This document shows positions 8,148 through 14,599 of a DNA stretch of 32,239 nucleotides, one piece after another. Made by a program: the position numbers and the translations under genes. The notes under the pieces are model-generated. The model was not told where the DNA came from, did no database searches, and saw only the letters and a program-made list of their open reading frames with translations. How positions within the stretch are numbered: position 1 is the first letter of the stretch; each line of letters opens with the position of its first letter. The DNA lies in assembly GCA_902628525.1 (NCBI GenBank), contig CACOMZ010000008.1, positions 1 to 32,239 of the forward strand, given 5' to 3'. This DNA is from an uncultured Pelagibacteraceae bacterium (GTDB lineage: Bacteria > Pseudomonadota > Alphaproteobacteria > Pelagibacterales > Pelagibacteraceae).

Positions 8148-8350
8148 TAAATGATTTTTTTGATTGGTGTGTATTAGTTCTCGAAATTATGGCTGAATAT
8201 ACTGGTATGTCTTATGAATTAATTAACATTCTTATTTTTGTTATTTTGCAACCATTATTAATCCTGATTTTTTTTTATTTATGGCAAAGAGAAAGAAAGA
8301 AATTTCGAGAAATTAGTGATTTTCATGACTATCATAAATCAGAAAAGTAG
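8144..8350 (+). CDS. Small single-helix membrane protein, unknown
   Basis: A 68-aa protein with one strongly hydrophobic segment at about residues 26-48 ('LINILIFVILQPLLILIFFY') followed by a basic 'RERKK' stretch, which places the C-terminus in the cytoplasm. The N-terminal 25 residues are amphipathic. The start overlaps the stop of the secreted-protein gene by 4 bp. No family is recognised; it is probably a small membrane partner of that protein. Confidence 0.65.
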   Translation: MINDFFDWCVLVLEIMAEYTGMSYELINILIFVILQPLLILIFFYLWQRERKKFREISDFHDYHKSEK

Positions 8351-8443
8351 TAATTTTGCTTTAGTGTGATATAAATTAACCAGTCTTGATTTAGAACATA
8401 ACTCTACTTGCTAGGACTTAAAATAAAACGCTAAAGGAGAAAC

Positions 8444-8617
8444 ATGAAACTAAAAATACAATCAATAAGAGACTTTTTTAAATCAAAAGAGAAAAAAGGT
8501 TTAAAACCTATATTTTTTGAGAGCATTGGAGATCAAAATACACCAAGAGATGAAAGGCTCAAGAATCTTATAAATGTTTTAGAAAAGAATGGATTTAAAA
8601 TTAAGAACAAAAAATAG
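8444..8617 (+). CDS. 57-aa basic protein, unknown
   Basis: A short ORF preceded by one of the strongest ribosome sites in the window (AAGGAG at 8434-8439, 4 bases before the ATG). The product begins 'MKLKIQSIRDFFKSKEKKGL' and ends 'LINVLEKNGFKIKNKK': small, lysine-rich, probably helical, with no cysteine and no membrane segment. The stop codon TAG at 8615-8617 ends on the first base of the 67-bp tandem repeat array. No family is recognised. The optimal Shine-Dalgarno sequence and a candidate -35 (TTGATT at 8386) argue that it is expressed as its own unit. Confidence 0.6.
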   Translation: MKLKIQSIRDFFKSKEKKGLKPIFFESIGDQNTPRDERLKNLINVLEKNGFKIKNKK

Positions 8618-8806
8618 ATAGAGTAGAACCCTGAAAAGTGGAAAAGTTAAATGGTTTAACGGAAAGTTTTAAAAAAAGTATAGGATAGAGCAAAGCCCTG
8701 AAAAGTGGAAAAGTTAAATGGTTTAACGGAAAGTTTTAAAAAAAGTATAGGATAGAGCAAAGCCCTGAAAAGTGGAAAAATTAAATGGTTTAACGGAAAG
8801 TTTTTA
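8617..8806 (+). repeat. 67-bp tandem repeat, 2.8 copies, derived from a cold-shock gene start
   Basis: Two full units (8617-8683 and 8684-8750) and a partial third (8751-8806). Units 1 and 2 differ at three bases near the start; unit 3 has one G-to-A change and then diverges. Within each unit, read from a CTG, the codons give KSGKVKWFNGKF and then TAA (unit 3 has I for V and no stop). This matches the N-terminus of CspA-type cold-shock proteins, ending just before the RNP-1 motif. The unit is not a multiple of three, so the copies are in different frames and the array is not one ORF. Each unit also contains GTTAAA-TGG-TTTAAC, a 6-bp stem with a 3-base loop (weakened in unit 3). Confidence 0.9.
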
Positions 8807-8865
8807 CAGTTGAAAAATTTAAAAAGAATCATAATATATATTTCAAGTGAATTTTTTAATTGTTT

Positions 8866-8924
8866 GGAAGTTTCATATACATATAAAATTTACTGACTTA
8901 ATAAAGTGTGTATTTGAAACTTCC
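8866..8924 (+). repeat. Long inverted repeat / hairpin
   Basis: GGAAGTTTCA at 8866-8875 pairs perfectly with TGAAACTTCC at 8915-8924, and after one mismatch five more pairs (ATACA with TGTAT) extend the stem, leaving a loop of about 27 bases. It lies between the tandem repeats and the regulator-led gene group. There is no T-run after it, so an intrinsic terminator is unlikely. A structured leader, a processing site or an element end is possible. Confidence 0.6.
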
Positions 8925-8932
8925 AGAGTTAA

Positions 8933-9157
8933 TTGCGTTTCATTCTAGTGGGAGAACTTGGGGTTTTATACCTGAGCGTAAGTGTTCTCTTCGAAGCTAG
9001 AAAGTACTCTGACCCAATCAAAAAATTTGCCTGTAAATTAACCAATGAACTACGGTTCAATGAGGTAAATGTAATGTGTAAAGTCAGTAAAAATAATTTT
9101 ATCTTTTGTGAACCTATAGTTCGGAAAGATAAATATGACAGACAAAAAGAAGTATAA
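8933..9157 (+). CDS. Doubtful small ORF, unknown
   Basis: A 74-codon frame opening with TTG directly after the hairpin and overlapping the next gene by 23 bp. It has no good ribosome site and no recognised family. An internal ATG at 9074, preceded by GAGGT, would give only 27 residues. Three cysteines and a hydrophobic start ('ILVGELGVLYLSVSVLF') are visible. The stretch may instead be an untranslated leader for the regulator at 9135. Confidence 0.25.
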   Translation: MRFILVGELGVLYLSVSVLFEARKYSDPIKKFACKLTNELRFNEVNVMCKVSKNNFIFCEPIVRKDKYDRQKEV

Positions 9158-9527
9158 ATCTGTAGCTATTGATCATGATTGCTACAAAAAAATAGAAGAA
9201 CTAGCGATATCATTAAACCCTGGCTTAACTCTATCAAGAGCACAAGTTGTTAAAAGATTAGTTCACCAAAGATTGCCAGATAAAAAAAATGTTAATGAGA
9301 CTATTGTTAGTTTATTTTCGGAGCATACCCCATTTGAAAGACAGAAAATTTTAAGAGACATAGATAGTAAAATGTTACTATTGCTTGATCTTAATCATGA
9401 AGATATCCCTTGGTTATGTAACTCAAATAACTTTTCTGAAAAATGGATGTCTATAATGGATGACCTTAGATTGATTGTTGCTAAGTTCAAATATGAGCAG
9501 TGTCAAAATGAAAAAAGCATTAATTAA
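9135..9527 (+). CDS. Putative ribbon-helix-helix DNA-binding regulator
   Basis: A 130-aa protein whose first 45 residues have the ribbon-helix-helix pattern: a short basic strand 'YKSVAIDHDCYKKIEELA', a turn with 'GLTLSRAQ', and a second helix 'VVKRLVHQRL'. This resembles plasmid CopG/MetJ-type regulators. The C-terminal 80 residues are helical and acidic, perhaps for dimerisation or partner binding. A purine-rich site (GGAAAG) lies 6 bases before the ATG. It heads the rightward gene group that includes the Cas4/RecB-like nuclease and could repress that group, possibly through the inverted repeat at 8866-8924. The fold call is pattern-based and moderate. Confidence 0.6.
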   Translation: MTDKKKYKSVAIDHDCYKKIEELAISLNPGLTLSRAQVVKRLVHQRLPDKKNVNETIVSLFSEHTPFERQKILRDIDSKMLLLLDLNHEDIPWLCNSNNFSEKWMSIMDDLRLIVAKFKYEQCQNEKSIN

Positions 9528-9559
9528 TAAATTAATTCAAAAAAATTAAGGGGCGTTCA

Positions 9560-9841
9560 ATGGAAAATTATTACAAAAATAAATTAAAAGAGCGATTAAA
9601 TTATTGTCAAGAATGGAAACATTATATTGATATGTATTTAGCCAATAAAGAAATAACAAAAAAAACTGATGTTGAGTTTTATAAAACAAGACCTTTTTTA
9701 AAACTTGTTTTAAATTTGTATTTTTTACCATACAATTTAATACGACTAACTAAGCACTTAAGAATAAGGCATGATTATAAAAAAAACGAAATTGAGATCA
9801 AAGTATTAAGTGAAAAAATTAACAGTGTATTAAAAAAGTGA
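9560..9841 (+). CDS. Small helical basic protein, unknown
   Basis: A 93-aa, lysine- and tyrosine-rich protein preceded by AGGGGC at 9549-9554. Predicted helices flank a hydrophobic centre ('FLKLVLNLYFLPYNLIRL', about residues 46-63) that may be a membrane-associated or buried helix. Its TGA overlaps the GTG start of the nuclease gene (GTGA at 9838-9841), so the two are translationally coupled and probably work together. No family is recognised. The minus-strand frame over this gene is a shadow. Confidence 0.6.
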   Translation: MENYYKNKLKERLNYCQEWKHYIDMYLANKEITKKTDVEFYKTRPFLKLVLNLYFLPYNLIRLTKHLRIRHDYKKNEIEIKVLSEKINSVLKK

Positions 9842-10743
9842 TCGATTTAGAAAAAGAAGGTATTTACAAAAGAGGTAAAAGAAAAGGCCAAGAAAGATCT
9901 GCACTTGGAATAAGCGATGAAGTTTCGTTTTCTAAATATGGAAATACAGAAGATATATGGTTAAGTCGATCAGCTTTTGATGATTTTAAAAAATGTAAAA
10001 GATGTTTTTACTTAATTAGAAAGAGAGGTTTTATTCCTCCTGGAATTCCAGCATTTACGATTAACAGCACAACAGATAAACTTTTAAAAAAGGAATTTGA
10101 TGAATGTCGTAAAAAGCAAAAATCTCATCAAATATTAATTGATAAAAAGCTTGAGCATGTCATCCCATATCAAAACAATGAGACAGCAGTCAACGTATAT
10201 GGTGATCCTATAATTCCATCTAAATCAAAAATACCTTATGAAAAAATGGATGCATGGAGAACAAATGCTCATGGGCTTCAGGCAAGATTTAAAAAAACCA
10301 ATTTTGTATTGTTTGGATCAGTTGATGATATTTGGCTGAATACAAAAAGTAATTCACTAATCTTGGTTGATTACAAATCACAAGCTAATGAAAAATCAGT
10401 ATCTCAAGAAACATATTGGGAAGGTGATTTTAAAATTGGTTATCAAAGACAATTAGATTTTTATTTTTATTTGCTAACTCATCAAGATTTAAAAGAAAAA
10501 GTTTCTGATGATGCATATTTACTGGTTGTTAATGCAAGAGGACTAGAAGATAAGTTTGAAAATAAGCTCTTATTTGAACCAACTCTTATTCATACAAAAG
10601 TAAAATTTAATTATCTTGAGAAAGAAATAGAGGAAATGATTAAAGTTTTTAATTCAGATGACGTCCCTGAGTCAAATAAGTTGTGTAAAAATTGTGCATA
10701 TGCCAGACAAAGGTCAGTAATTGATAAATTGAAAAATGAGTAA
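9838..10743 (+). CDS. PD-(D/E)XK nuclease, Cas4/RecB-like
   Basis: A 301-aa protein with the RecB/Cas4 nuclease layout: 'FGSVDDIW' (Asp163/Asp164), 'LILVDYKSQ' (Asp178 and Lys180, the D/E-x-K motif) and 'GYQRQLDFY' (Gln205 and Tyr209, the QxxxY motif). Two Cys pairs flank the core, C53xxC56 ('KKCKRCF') and C283xxC286 ('KLCKNCAYAR'). Four such cysteines in Cas4 and AddB proteins hold an iron-sulfur cluster; here they may hold that or zinc. The expected activity is metal-dependent cutting or resection of DNA. The start is GTG, coupled to the upstream small gene, and the 3' end overlaps the next gene by 8 bp. There is no CRISPR array or cas1/cas2 nearby, so it is not assigned to a CRISPR system; a phage- or island-type nuclease is more likely. 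Confidence 0.82.
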   Translation: MIDLEKEGIYKRGKRKGQERSALGISDEVSFSKYGNTEDIWLSRSAFDDFKKCKRCFYLIRKRGFIPPGIPAFTINSTTDKLLKKEFDECRKKQKSHQILIDKKLEHVIPYQNNETAVNVYGDPIIPSKSKIPYEKMDAWRTNAHGLQARFKKTNFVLFGSVDDIWLNTKSNSLILVDYKSQANEKSVSQETYWEGDFKIGYQRQLDFYFYLLTHQDLKEKVSDDAYLLVVNARGLEDKFENKLLFEPTLIHTKVKFNYLEKEIEEMIKVFNSDDVPESNKLCKNCAYARQRSVIDKLKNE

Positions 10744-11176
10744 TCATAATAAAATTAGACCAGTAGATAAGAATAATTTATCTGGAAAATACAAAATATT
10801 ATTTTCAACACCTCAAACAAAAAATAGTAATATCCCAATGGAATTTAGAGGATTGCAAATTTACAATAGCAAGTCTCAAGCTGAAGAGGCTCTTAAGAAG
10901 AGAAAAAAACTTACTAAAATTCTTGAAGAAAAAAGAGCTAAGTCCATGCAAGGCAACAAAAGAGCGGTAGGAAATTCTGGAGGAGATCAATCTAATTTAG
11001 TTCAATTTAATCCAGAAGTTCAACAATTAAAAAATGCTAAAATTAAAAGAGCTAAAGAGCTTTTTAGAGAAGGCTATCAAAAAACAGAGATATTAAGAAT
11101 AATAATAAAAGAGTTTAAACTTCAAAGAGATTTAAATTCAAGATCTTGGCCTAAATGGTTAAGTGAATTAGAATAA
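10736..11176 (+). CDS. Basic helical protein, unknown
   Basis: A 146-aa, strongly basic protein overlapping the nuclease gene by 8 bp. The first 45 residues look beta-rich ('GKYKILFSTP', 'MEFRGLQIY'). A charged helix or coiled coil follows (about 48-75, 'KSQAEEALKKRKKLTKILEE'). After a glycine/serine-rich linker near 80-86, the C-terminal part reads 'RAKELFREGYQKTEILRII', which resembles a helix-turn-helix of the recombinase/resolvase type. Nucleic-acid binding is likely from charge and layout, but no family is recognised. The overlap suggests that it functions with the nuclease. Confidence 0.6.
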   Translation: MSNHNKIRPVDKNNLSGKYKILFSTPQTKNSNIPMEFRGLQIYNSKSQAEEALKKRKKLTKILEEKRAKSMQGNKRAVGNSGGDQSNLVQFNPEVQQLKNAKIKRAKELFREGYQKTEILRIIIKEFKLQRDLNSRSWPKWLSELE

Positions 11177-11181
11177 ATTTA

Positions 11182-11658
11182 ATGGAAAGATACGATCAAA
11201 ATAGTTTTTATTATAGTATTACTGAGGAATTGTGGTGTTGGAAGCAAACTTCAACCGGAAAAATTTTTAAAGCAAAAACTAAATCAGAACTTTCAAGTAT
11301 AAAAGAAAAGCAATTTATAGGCTCGGGGAATTATGAGAGGGAATATAATTTGGGAGATGGTTTAGTTAGCACTGAAGAATTTGGCAAAATTACTGGTGTT
11401 GGTACTAAACAATATATCAGTTTGCTCTTAAAAAGAGGAACTACTCCATTAAGTAAGTATGACAAAACCCAAGGAGGTGACGGTGTTCACAAACCAGAGG
11501 GTAGAAGGAAGAAGGGGGTTCATTTTATTGAATGTTTAAATAAATCGAAAATAAGTTTTGATAGGGTAACAAATCAATACAATACAAAAGTATGGGTTTT
11601 TAAAAATATAACTCAAGACAAGATTAAAATTTTTAAAAACTATTGGGTTAATAAATGA
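11182..11658 (+). CDS. Protein with excisionase-like helix-turn-helix, otherwise unknown
   Basis: A 158-aa basic protein starting 5 bp after the preceding stop. In its centre 'VSTEEFGKITGVGTKQYISL' followed by 'LLKRGTTPLS' fits the winged-helix pattern of excisionases and MerR-type regulators (sTeElaellGvs...llkrG). The N-terminal 60 residues are aromatic-rich ('SFYYSITEELWCWKQ') and unassigned. If the helix-turn-helix is real, the protein may be an Xis-like or regulatory factor for the island. No integrase is found in the window. Its stop overlaps the start of the MORN gene by 4 bp (ATGA). Confidence 0.58.
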   Translation: MERYDQNSFYYSITEELWCWKQTSTGKIFKAKTKSELSSIKEKQFIGSGNYEREYNLGDGLVSTEEFGKITGVGTKQYISLLLKRGTTPLSKYDKTQGGDGVHKPEGRRKKGVHFIECLNKSKISFDRVTNQYNTKVWVFKNITQDKIKIFKNYWVNK

Positions 11659-12851
11659 AAAAAAAACAAGTCTACGTATTTGTAAGGTGCGAAACCAAAC
11701 ATTGCGATAATAATTTTAAATTACTCAAAATTCCAAGGATTTTAGCTGGTAAACAAACATGCCAGATTTGTAAATACGTTATGAAGATGGTGAAGGTAAA
11801 CAAAGATATAGAAGTAGTTGAAAATAAAAAAACCAAAAACAAAAGAAAAATTACTCATTTTTTTAAAAACTTAAATATCAATAAACTTTTAAGCATTTTA
11901 GATAATTGGAAACCAGAACTGGTCTACGACTTAGCAGAAAAAATAACTAAATGTGTTAAAGGATATAATGAAATTAATGACGAGGAAGAGCATTTTAGAA
12001 ATTATTTAGCTCCATTAATTTTTAGTGGAGAATTTTTTCTAAAACTTAAACCCCATTTTAAAATCATAAGTTGTTACGACTGCATAATGTATGAAGAAGC
12101 TTTGTGGAATGATGCATTTGTTCTCTATTGCTCTAAAGATAAAAAATACAGATTAATTAATACTGAAAAAAAATCAAATATGCATGATGCAGTTTTTATT
12201 CTTGATACTATTACCGAAAAAAATTACAAAAAAATTTCTAATAAACATGAATATTATATGAAAATTTTAGACAAATATGTAGAGAAAGAATATGACTACA
12301 TGTTTGAAGACAAACGAATTGATGATGATTTTTTTAAAGCTAAACATCCTCCATATTATAAACCTATAAAAAGCTTAATTTTACCAAAAAGTTATTACCA
12401 ATCGTATCATAAGGAAGCTTTAGTCTTAGATCATGTTGAGAAAGATTTAAATGAAGTTACAGAAGTTTATTCAGGAAAATATAAACTAGGAAAAAAACAT
12501 GGATATGGAACCATAAAATATAAAAGCGGAGATATATATAAAGGAGAATTTAAATACGATTTATTTGATGGAATTGGAGAATATATTTGGGAGGATGGTT
12601 TGAGATATAAGGGTGATTGGAAGAATGGTAAAATGAATGGAGAAGGAACATTGCTACATCCAAGTGGTGAAAAATATTCAGGAGAATTTAAAGACGATAA
12701 AAAAAATGGCAAAGGATATTATATTAATCCAAATGGTACCACCTATGAAGGTGAATATAAAAATGATGTGGTTCATGGAAAAGGCAAATTTATTGATGCC
12801 GTGGGAAAAGTAATAGAAGGAACTTTTAAAAATGGAAAGTTTGTAAAATAA
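11655..12851 (+). CDS. Zinc-ribbon and MORN-repeat protein
   Basis: A 398-aa protein in three parts. The N-terminus has four cysteines, C12 and C17 ('RCETKHC') and C36xxC39 ('TCQIC'), suggesting a zinc ribbon. Residues 40-270 are an unrecognised, mostly helical region. From residue 272 there are five MORN repeats of exactly 23 residues (starting at 272, 295, 318, 341 and 364; pattern Y-x-G-x-[FYW]-K-x-x-x-x-x-G-x-G) and a partial sixth to the end. MORN repeats form an extended beta scaffold used for lipid or protein binding. There is no signal peptide, so it is probably cytoplasmic. It is last in the coupled group started by the ribbon-helix-helix gene; the stop at 12849-12851 is followed by 145 bp of gene-free DNA. 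Confidence 0.8.
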   Translation: MKKKQVYVFVRCETKHCDNNFKLLKIPRILAGKQTCQICKYVMKMVKVNKDIEVVENKKTKNKRKITHFFKNLNINKLLSILDNWKPELVYDLAEKITKCVKGYNEINDEEEHFRNYLAPLIFSGEFFLKLKPHFKIISCYDCIMYEEALWNDAFVLYCSKDKKYRLINTEKKSNMHDAVFILDTITEKNYKKISNKHEYYMKILDKYVEKEYDYMFEDKRIDDDFFKAKHPPYYKPIKSLILPKSYYQSYHKEALVLDHVEKDLNEVTEVYSGKYKLGKKHGYGTIKYKSGDIYKGEFKYDLFDGIGEYIWEDGLRYKGDWKNGKMNGEGTLLHPSGEKYSGEFKDDKKNGKGYYINPNGTTYEGEYKNDVVHGKGKFIDAVGKVIEGTFKNGKFVK

Positions 12852-12954
12852 TTAATTTAATATCTCAAAAGTTTAAAATTTACTTACCAACGGATTTACC
12901 AACAAATGCAATTACAGACAGAAACAAACAGAAACAAAATATAAACATTCATGC

Positions 12955-12980
12955 TTGATTAACTTTTTTAATGATATAAA
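12955..12980 (+). promoter_or_regulatory. Possible tRNA promoter
   Basis: TATAAA at 12975-12980 is a good -10 element and would start transcription near 12987, ten bases before the tRNA. TTGATT at 12955-12960 resembles a -35 box, but the 14-bp spacing is short. Only the -10 is convincing. Confidence 0.35.
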
Positions 12981-12996
12981 ACCTAAGTTTTACTAA

Positions 12997-13073
12997 GGGC
13001 CTGTAGCTCAGTTGGTTAGAGCAGTACACTCATAATGTATTGGTCCCAGGTTCGAGTCCTGGCGGGCCCACCA
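12997..13073 (+). tRNA. tRNA with CAU anticodon, probably tRNA-Ile2 (lysidine-modified)
   Basis: A 77-base cloverleaf with a 7-bp acceptor stem (GGGCCTG with CGGGCCC), D arm GCTC/GAGC, a 5-bp anticodon stem with loop CTCATAA (anticodon CAT at 13031-13033), a T arm with loop TTCGAGT, discriminator A and an encoded CCA. Anticodon CAU fits elongator Met, initiator Met or Ile2. The first pair is G-C, unlike bacterial initiator tRNAs. Pairs C4-G69 and C5-G68, known recognition elements for the lysidine synthase TilS, and the TTGGTC variable region favour Ile2, which reads AUA codons. Elongator Met remains possible. It marks the right edge of the accessory region, and the mlaC gene ends 5 bp downstream on the other strand. 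Confidence 0.93.
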
Positions 13074-13077
13074 AGAG

Positions 13078-13662
13078 CTAATTTTTTGAAAATTCTTCTA
13101 ATGTTTTAAACAAAACATTAACATCTTTATTATTAGAATTTAAAATTGATGTAAATTCCTCTTTTTGAGTTCGTGCTAAGCTTAGACCCTCGATTATCAA
13201 ATCTCTTATTAAGGGATTTTCAGGATTTTTTGTATAAATTCTCCAGTCAATTTTTATTTCAGGTCTCTCAGAAGTAGCAACTAGTAAACTGTTAACTATA
13301 GTGTAATTATTATTTAATATTTTTTTCCCTACCACATCAATCTTGGGATTAGTATACTCAGATAATCTGCTAGAAAAACTTTTTAGAAAATAACTTTCAA
13401 ATAAAGTTAAATATTTTTTTTTTTGATTATTGTCTAAATTTTTTCTAAACGAACCTAACGAGTAATAACCTACACCTTTAATATCAACAGTTTCTTTTGC
13501 AATCTCTTTCAATCCACTAATTTTTTCATCTTTTGAAATATTTTTTGATAAAATGTCCGAAGCTCTATTTACTGTTGATTGAACAAAGATATCAGCTTCA
13601 AGAGATTGAACATAACTAATATTTATGTTTAACATAAACAAAATTACAAATAATCTTTTCAT
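13078..13662 (-). CDS. mlaC: MlaC/Ttg2D family periplasmic phospholipid-binding protein
   Basis: A 194-aa protein of the toluene-tolerance Ttg2/MlaC family, which shuttles phospholipids across the periplasm between MlaA in the outer membrane and an inner-membrane ABC complex. It has a Sec signal peptide ('MKRLFVILFMLNINISYVQS', cleavage near residue 20). The family pattern follows: 'FVQSTVNRASDIL', 'GVGYYSLGSFRKNLDNNQKK' and, near the C-terminus, 'KIDWRIYTKNPENPLIRDLI' followed by 'IEGLSLARTQKEEF'. The length is typical. It lies 29 bp behind mlaA in the same direction. The MlaDEFB transporter genes are not in this window. Confidence 0.9.
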   Translation of the reverse strand: MKRLFVILFMLNINISYVQSLEADIFVQSTVNRASDILSKNISKDEKISGLKEIAKETVDIKGVGYYSLGSFRKNLDNNQKKKYLTLFESYFLKSFSSRLSEYTNPKIDVVGKKILNNNYTIVNSLLVATSERPEIKIDWRIYTKNPENPLIRDLIIEGLSLARTQKEEFTSILNSNNKDVNVLFKTLEEFSKN

Positions 13663-13691
13663 TTTCTTATTTTGTAAAATTCATTGATAAA

Positions 13692-14495
13692 TTAATTATT
13701 TATTTCTTCCCAGTCCTCTTCGTCTGAATAAATAACATCAATATTTCCTCTTTTGTTATTTTTAATTTTATTTTCTCTATCTTGTAAATATAAACTTTTT
13801 ACAGATGCGTAAAAATCTAAAGAGTTTTTCTCTAAATTATCAAATGACTCAATATTATTTGCTCTAAAATCGATACCATTTAAGGCTTTAGTTGTTATAA
13901 ATAATCCTTCACTTAAAAACTCATTATTTCCATGAATTGAAGCGTTATAAAAAGGATCTCCACCCATCACATTGGTAAAAGATCCCGCTGTATCTCTAAT
14001 AGTTGATGGGCCTAAAATGGGAAGCACAATATAACAACCAGGCCCAAAGCCCCATGCGCCTAGAGTTTGACCATAATCCTCTTTCTCATATTTTGGAAAA
14101 CCCATTTTGTTAGCAACATCAATAGTGCCTAGAAGCCCAACTGTTGTATTTAATACAAATCTTCCAGTATTTATTATCGCTGTTTTAACGTCTCCTTGTA
14201 AAACATTATTTGGAATTGTAATTAAATTAGATAAATTTTTTACAGCATTGCTTGTTCCGCTTTGAATTGGATCAGGGAGTTTTCTATAACTTTCCGCTAT
14301 TGGTTTTATAACTGCTTTATCTAAACCCTGGTTGAAAGCAAAAGTTGCTCTGTTTAATTTTTCAAAACAATCTTTTGTTTCAGTTATATTTTTAGATGAG
14401 TTTTCTTTTAAAGATAATTGACCATCAGACCCTGCATTTGCACTAAAAGACAGTAAAATAGAAGTAACAATAATAATTGCTAATTTTCTAAACAT
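13692..14495 (-). CDS. mlaA: MlaA (VacJ) outer-membrane phospholipid transport protein
   Basis: A MlaA/VacJ protein, 267 aa from the chosen start, which removes phospholipid from the outer leaflet of the outer membrane and passes it to MlaC. Family strings include 'CFEKLNRATFAFNQGLDKAV', 'PIAESYRKLP', 'VLNTTVGLLGTIDVANKMG', 'EDYGQTLGAWGFGPGCYIVL' and 'PILGPSTIRDTAG'. I chose the ATG at 14495 because it gives a clean signal peptide ('MFRKLAIIIVTSILLSFSANA'); an ATG at 14522 would add nine unrelated residues. There is no lipobox cysteine after the signal peptide, whereas E. coli MlaA is a lipoprotein. It precedes mlaC in a two-gene unit and is divergent from the amidase gene. Confidence 0.9.
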   Translation of the reverse strand: MFRKLAIIIVTSILLSFSANAGSDGQLSLKENSSKNITETKDCFEKLNRATFAFNQGLDKAVIKPIAESYRKLPDPIQSGTSNAVKNLSNLITIPNNVLQGDVKTAIINTGRFVLNTTVGLLGTIDVANKMGFPKYEKEDYGQTLGAWGFGPGCYIVLPILGPSTIRDTAGSFTNVMGGDPFYNASIHGNNEFLSEGLFITTKALNGIDFRANNIESFDNLEKNSLDFYASVKSLYLQDRENKIKNNKRGNIDVIYSDEEDWEEINN

Positions 14496-14599
14496 ATTTA
14501 AATTTATAATATACAAATTCATTTAATAAAGTAAGATTTAATTTTAAATCATGTCTATAAAGTGTTTATAAATAGACTAAATTTGCACTCAATTTAATT

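Noticed and set aside
8617-8806. CRISPR array
   Set aside because: The units are 67 bp and contiguous with no variable spacers, and no cas1/cas2 genes are present; the Cas4-like nuclease alone is not evidence for CRISPR.
12467-12712. Minus-strand reading frame across the MORN repeats
   Set aside because: Its periodic Ser/Pro/Phe composition is simply the reverse reading of the repeats.
12852-12996. AGAAACAAAC-type short direct repeats between the MORN gene and the tRNA
   Set aside because: Two short A-rich copies are expected by chance in this composition; no element end or gene is visible there.
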